Shown one piece after another: positions 6,157-7,643 of a stretch of DNA of 7,643 bases (within the stretch, counting starts at the first letter, position 1; each line of letters opens with the position of its first letter). The notes beneath the pieces were generated by a model that was given only the letters and a program-made list of their open reading frames with translations, ran no database searches and was not told the DNA's origin. The stretch covers positions 1 to 7,643 of the forward strand of contig DDLS01000131.1 of NCBI GenBank assembly GCA_002340255.1, in the 5' to 3' direction. Source of the DNA: Cyanobacteria bacterium UBA2566. Lineage in GTDB: Bacteria; Cyanobacteriota; Cyanobacteriia; Cyanobacteriales; Desertifilaceae. A program made the position numbers and the translations under genes.

Positions 6157-6306
6157 ATGAACTCTACACTTAAAATTCATCCAATTTCGATTTTATGTTT
6201 ATTAACGGCGATCGCCGCACTCTGCTGGCTTGTACCCATCGATCCGCCAGCAGTAGAGGCGAATTCTTCTTCTACTCCCATAACCTATTTATCATGGGGC
6301 CAGTGA
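6157..6306 (+). CDS. Small exported-peptide-like protein, 49 aa, unknown function
   Basis: From ATG 6157 the product starts MNSTLKIHP, then a hydrophobic core ISILCLLTAIAALCWLV (residues about 10-26). The stretch PIDPPAVEA follows, ending in an A-x-A-like cleavage site (VEA before N36) and a 14-residue polar tail NSSSTPITYLSWGQ. This is the form of a signal peptide with almost nothing after it. The frame is open back to 6103, but that part is uncharacteristic, and AGGGGA about 9 nt before the ATG at 6157 supports the shorter start. A HIP1 octamer is embedded in the hydrophobic core codons. The product may be a real secreted peptide, a single-pass anchor or the stub of a longer exported protein. 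I recognise no family. It converges on the SLH gene. Confidence 0.45.
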   Translation: MNSTLKIHPISILCLLTAIAALCWLVPIDPPAVEANSSSTPITYLSWGQ

Positions 6307-6310
6307 GCTG

Positions 6311-6369
6311 GGGATAGGGAAAGGGAAGAGGAGACACGGAGAAGTTTATTCCCTATTCCCTATTTTCCC
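6311..6369. repeat. Inverted, heptad-like repeat between convergent genes (possible terminator)
   Basis: GGGATAGGGAA (6311-6321) pairs with TTCCCTATTCCC (6349-6360), one bulged base, around a 27-nt loop. The right side is built from near-tandem 7-base units (TATTCCC, then TATTTTCCC), like the short tandemly repeated heptamers often seen between cyanobacterial genes. It lies in the 62-bp gap between the stop codons of two convergent genes, where a bidirectional transcription stop would be useful. No clean T-tract follows, so terminator function is inferred. Confidence 0.45.
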
Positions 6370-7643
6370 TAAGCAGAGGCAACCTGACTAGAAGTAATGG
6401 CGCTTACCTGTCCAGCATCAACCAAAGCTTGATAAATCATGGCTGCAGTTTCAGCGCGGGTAGCTTCATCATTGGGTCGCAAGCGATTGACATTGGGGTA
6501 ATTGACCACTAATAGCTTTTGTAAGGCTCTGGAGATCGCCCCTTGTGCATAGCTAGGAATTTGATCCCGATCCTCAAAAATACTCAACAAATTTGATTCA
6601 GCAACTCCCAAATCTAAACCATTCACCAGAGAAACCAACACATCCGAGCGCTTAATATTAGCGCTCGGATTAAACGTATCGGCAGAAACTCCCGATAAAA
6701 AGCCCGCTCGATAGGCCTGTTGAATGGCATCAGCAGCCCAAAAATCCGCCGGTACATCCTTAAAATTGACTCGATCGCGTTTGGGTTGGGGATTAAACAC
6801 TTTCACCAATAAAGCTGCATATTGAGCACGATTAATGGAACTATCGGGCCGGAATGTACCATCTTGAAATCCGCTAATTAAATCTTGCTCTAATAACTCG
6901 GTAACAAAAGGCCCAGCCCAGTGACCGACCAAATCGGCAAAGGCATTGGAGCTATTGGACGGACTGGCTGTTCCGGGAACGATATAACGAGAATTAATGG
7001 GATCGGCATCTCCAGTGGCAACTAAAGACTGATAGAGAATAGCCGCCATTTCTGCACGGGTGATATCTCGTCGAGGATTGAGTAATCCCAGATCGGGATA
7101 ATTGACAATCATCCCTTTAACCGTTGCAGTGGTCACTTTGGTGATCGCATAATTGGGAATAGAGGTGCGATCGCGGAAAACGAACAAAGCGCTACTATCG
7201 CCACCGGTCAATTCTAAGCCACTAATTAACGCTACGATCGCTTCTGTGCGGGTTAAATTCCGACTTGGGCGAAATGTACCATCCGGATAACCCGATAAAA
7301 AGCCCATTTGGGAGGTTTTGGCGATCGCTGCTGCCCCCCAAAACCGACTGGAAATATCCAAAAACCCGATCGCCGGTCGTTTCAAGGGCACATTAAATGC
7401 TTTCGCCAATAAAGCCGCATACTCTGCTCGAGTCAGATTATTATTGGGGCGGAATGTACCATCCGGGAATCCACTAATCACCCCTTTACTCACTAACGTT
7501 TCGATGAACTCTTGTGCCCAATGTCCTGCCACATCTCGTAATTGTACGGGTGTCGGAGTTGGGGTGGGAGTCGGAGTCGGCGTGGGAGTCGGCGTGGGAG
7601 TTGGGGTAGGAGTTGGAGTTGGCCCGGGGGTCGGTGTGGGAAC
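6369..7643 (-). CDS. S-layer-homology protein, C-terminal part (5' end outside window)
   Basis: The frame is open from the right window edge, so the gene begins beyond it; 424 residues are visible. The first ~33 are almost pure Pro-Thr alternation, a flexible extracellular linker. Then come six SLH repeats in two triads (visible residues ~37-208 and ~235-408), separated by a Ser/Pro/Asn-rich spacer. The repeats carry DVAGHW/DLVGHW openings, GF(P/Q)DGTFRP turns and (T/N)RA(E/Q) helices. In each triad the third member is divergent (VNYPD/VNYPN). SLH triads anchor exported proteins to the cell wall in Gram-positives; in cyanobacteria they tether envelope proteins to peptidoglycan-linked polymers. 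The function of the missing N-terminal domain cannot be judged. An internal GTG at 7532 is not the real start, because the linker upstream is in frame. Confidence 0.92.
   Translation of the reverse strand, partial: VPTPTPGPTPTPTPTPTPTPTPTPTPTPTPTPVQLRDVAGHWAQEFIETLVSKGVISGFPDGTFRPNNNLTRAEYAALLAKAFNVPLKRPAIGFLDISSRFWGAAAIAKTSQMGFLSGYPDGTFRPSRNLTRTEAIVALISGLELTGGDSSALFVFRDRTSIPNYAITKVTTATVKGMIVNYPDLGLLNPRRDITRAEMAAILYQSLVATGDADPINSRYIVPGTASPSNSSNAFADLVGHWAGPFVTELLEQDLISGFQDGTFRPDSSINRAQYAALLVKVFNPQPKRDRVNFKDVPADFWAADAIQQAYRAGFLSGVSADTFNPSANIKRSDVLVSLVNGLDLGVAESNLLSIFEDRDQIPSYAQGAISRALQKLLVVNYPNVNRLRPNDEATRAETAAMIYQALVDAGQVSAITSSQVASA
6420..7020 (-). repeat. Duplicated triad of SLH domains within the gene
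   Basis: The segment at about 7535-7020 encodes one set of three SLH domains, and about 6941-6420 a second set in the same order. First members share GHWA...LISGF.DGTFRP/VISGFPDGTFRP, second members share FW.A.AI......GFLSG, third members share VNYP and TRAE.AA(I/M)(L/I)YQ(S/A)L. Order is conserved (1-2-3-1'-2'-3'), so the whole triad was duplicated rather than single repeats. The coordinates given cover the second triad and the spacer. Confidence 0.7.
7545..7643 (-). repeat. Pro-Thr codon repeat (linker of the SLH protein)
   Basis: On the minus strand, alternating ACN and CCN codons encode a (Pro-Thr)n tract, broken once by a Gly near the window edge. The plus strand shows it as GGNGTNGGNGTN. 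Third positions vary freely, which means selection acts on the protein, and slippage length variation between strains is likely. It continues to or past the window edge. Confidence 0.85.

Noticed and set aside
7545..7643. Repetitive GGNGTN stretch as a possible CRISPR or satellite array
   Set aside because: The period is 6 bp, it is in frame with the SLH gene and encodes Pro-Thr; there are no spacers.

Overview
The window is almost certainly cyanobacterial. It holds ten copies of the HIP1 octamer GCGATCGC (from 248, 288, 3036, 4206, 4281, 5268, 5490, 6208, 7167 and 7321) in 7.6 kb, where about 0.1 would be expected by chance. It also carries a large membrane-bound hybrid histidine kinase with a double Cache sensor, an SDR39U1/TIGR01777-type epimerase and a C-terminal S-layer-homology (SLH) protein, all typical of cyanobacterial genomes. 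I cannot name the genus.

Layout. Positions 82-169 (-) hold tRNA-Ser(CGA) with a recognisable promoter. Positions 321-777 (+) hold a small unknown gene split just after its second codon by a ~113-bp MITE-like element flanked by TA. Deleting the element together with one TA restores a continuous 113-codon frame that starts at a GTG behind a perfect AGGAGG. Positions 852-1004 (+) hold a 50-residue membrane peptide gene. Positions 1097-1204 (+) hold the first 36 codons of an IS5-family transposase, which stops abruptly against the broken 3' end of a decayed sensor-kinase copy (1214-1474, -). That copy lies 46 bp behind the intact paralogue at 1521-4763 (-), a 1080-residue Cache-HAMP-PAS-HisKA-HATPase-REC kinase. 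Upstream on the same strand is the NAD(P)-binding epimerase (4895-5803, -). A ~350-bp gene-free stretch with several small repeats leads to a 49-residue secreted-peptide-like gene (6157-6306, +). This converges on the 3' end of a partial gene (6369-7643, -) whose product ends in a Pro-Thr linker and two SLH triads.

How the parts fit. The left 1.5 kb looks like a decay zone: a MITE in one small gene, a truncated insertion sequence, and a duplicated kinase that lost most of its sensor by an in-frame deletion and everything after the Cache region. The right two thirds is intact. Nothing ties the kinase, the epimerase and the SLH protein into one pathway; the kinase and epimerase are merely co-directional with a 131-bp gap. 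I see no CRISPR array, prophage module or defence system. The most informative signal is the reconstructable MITE insertion.
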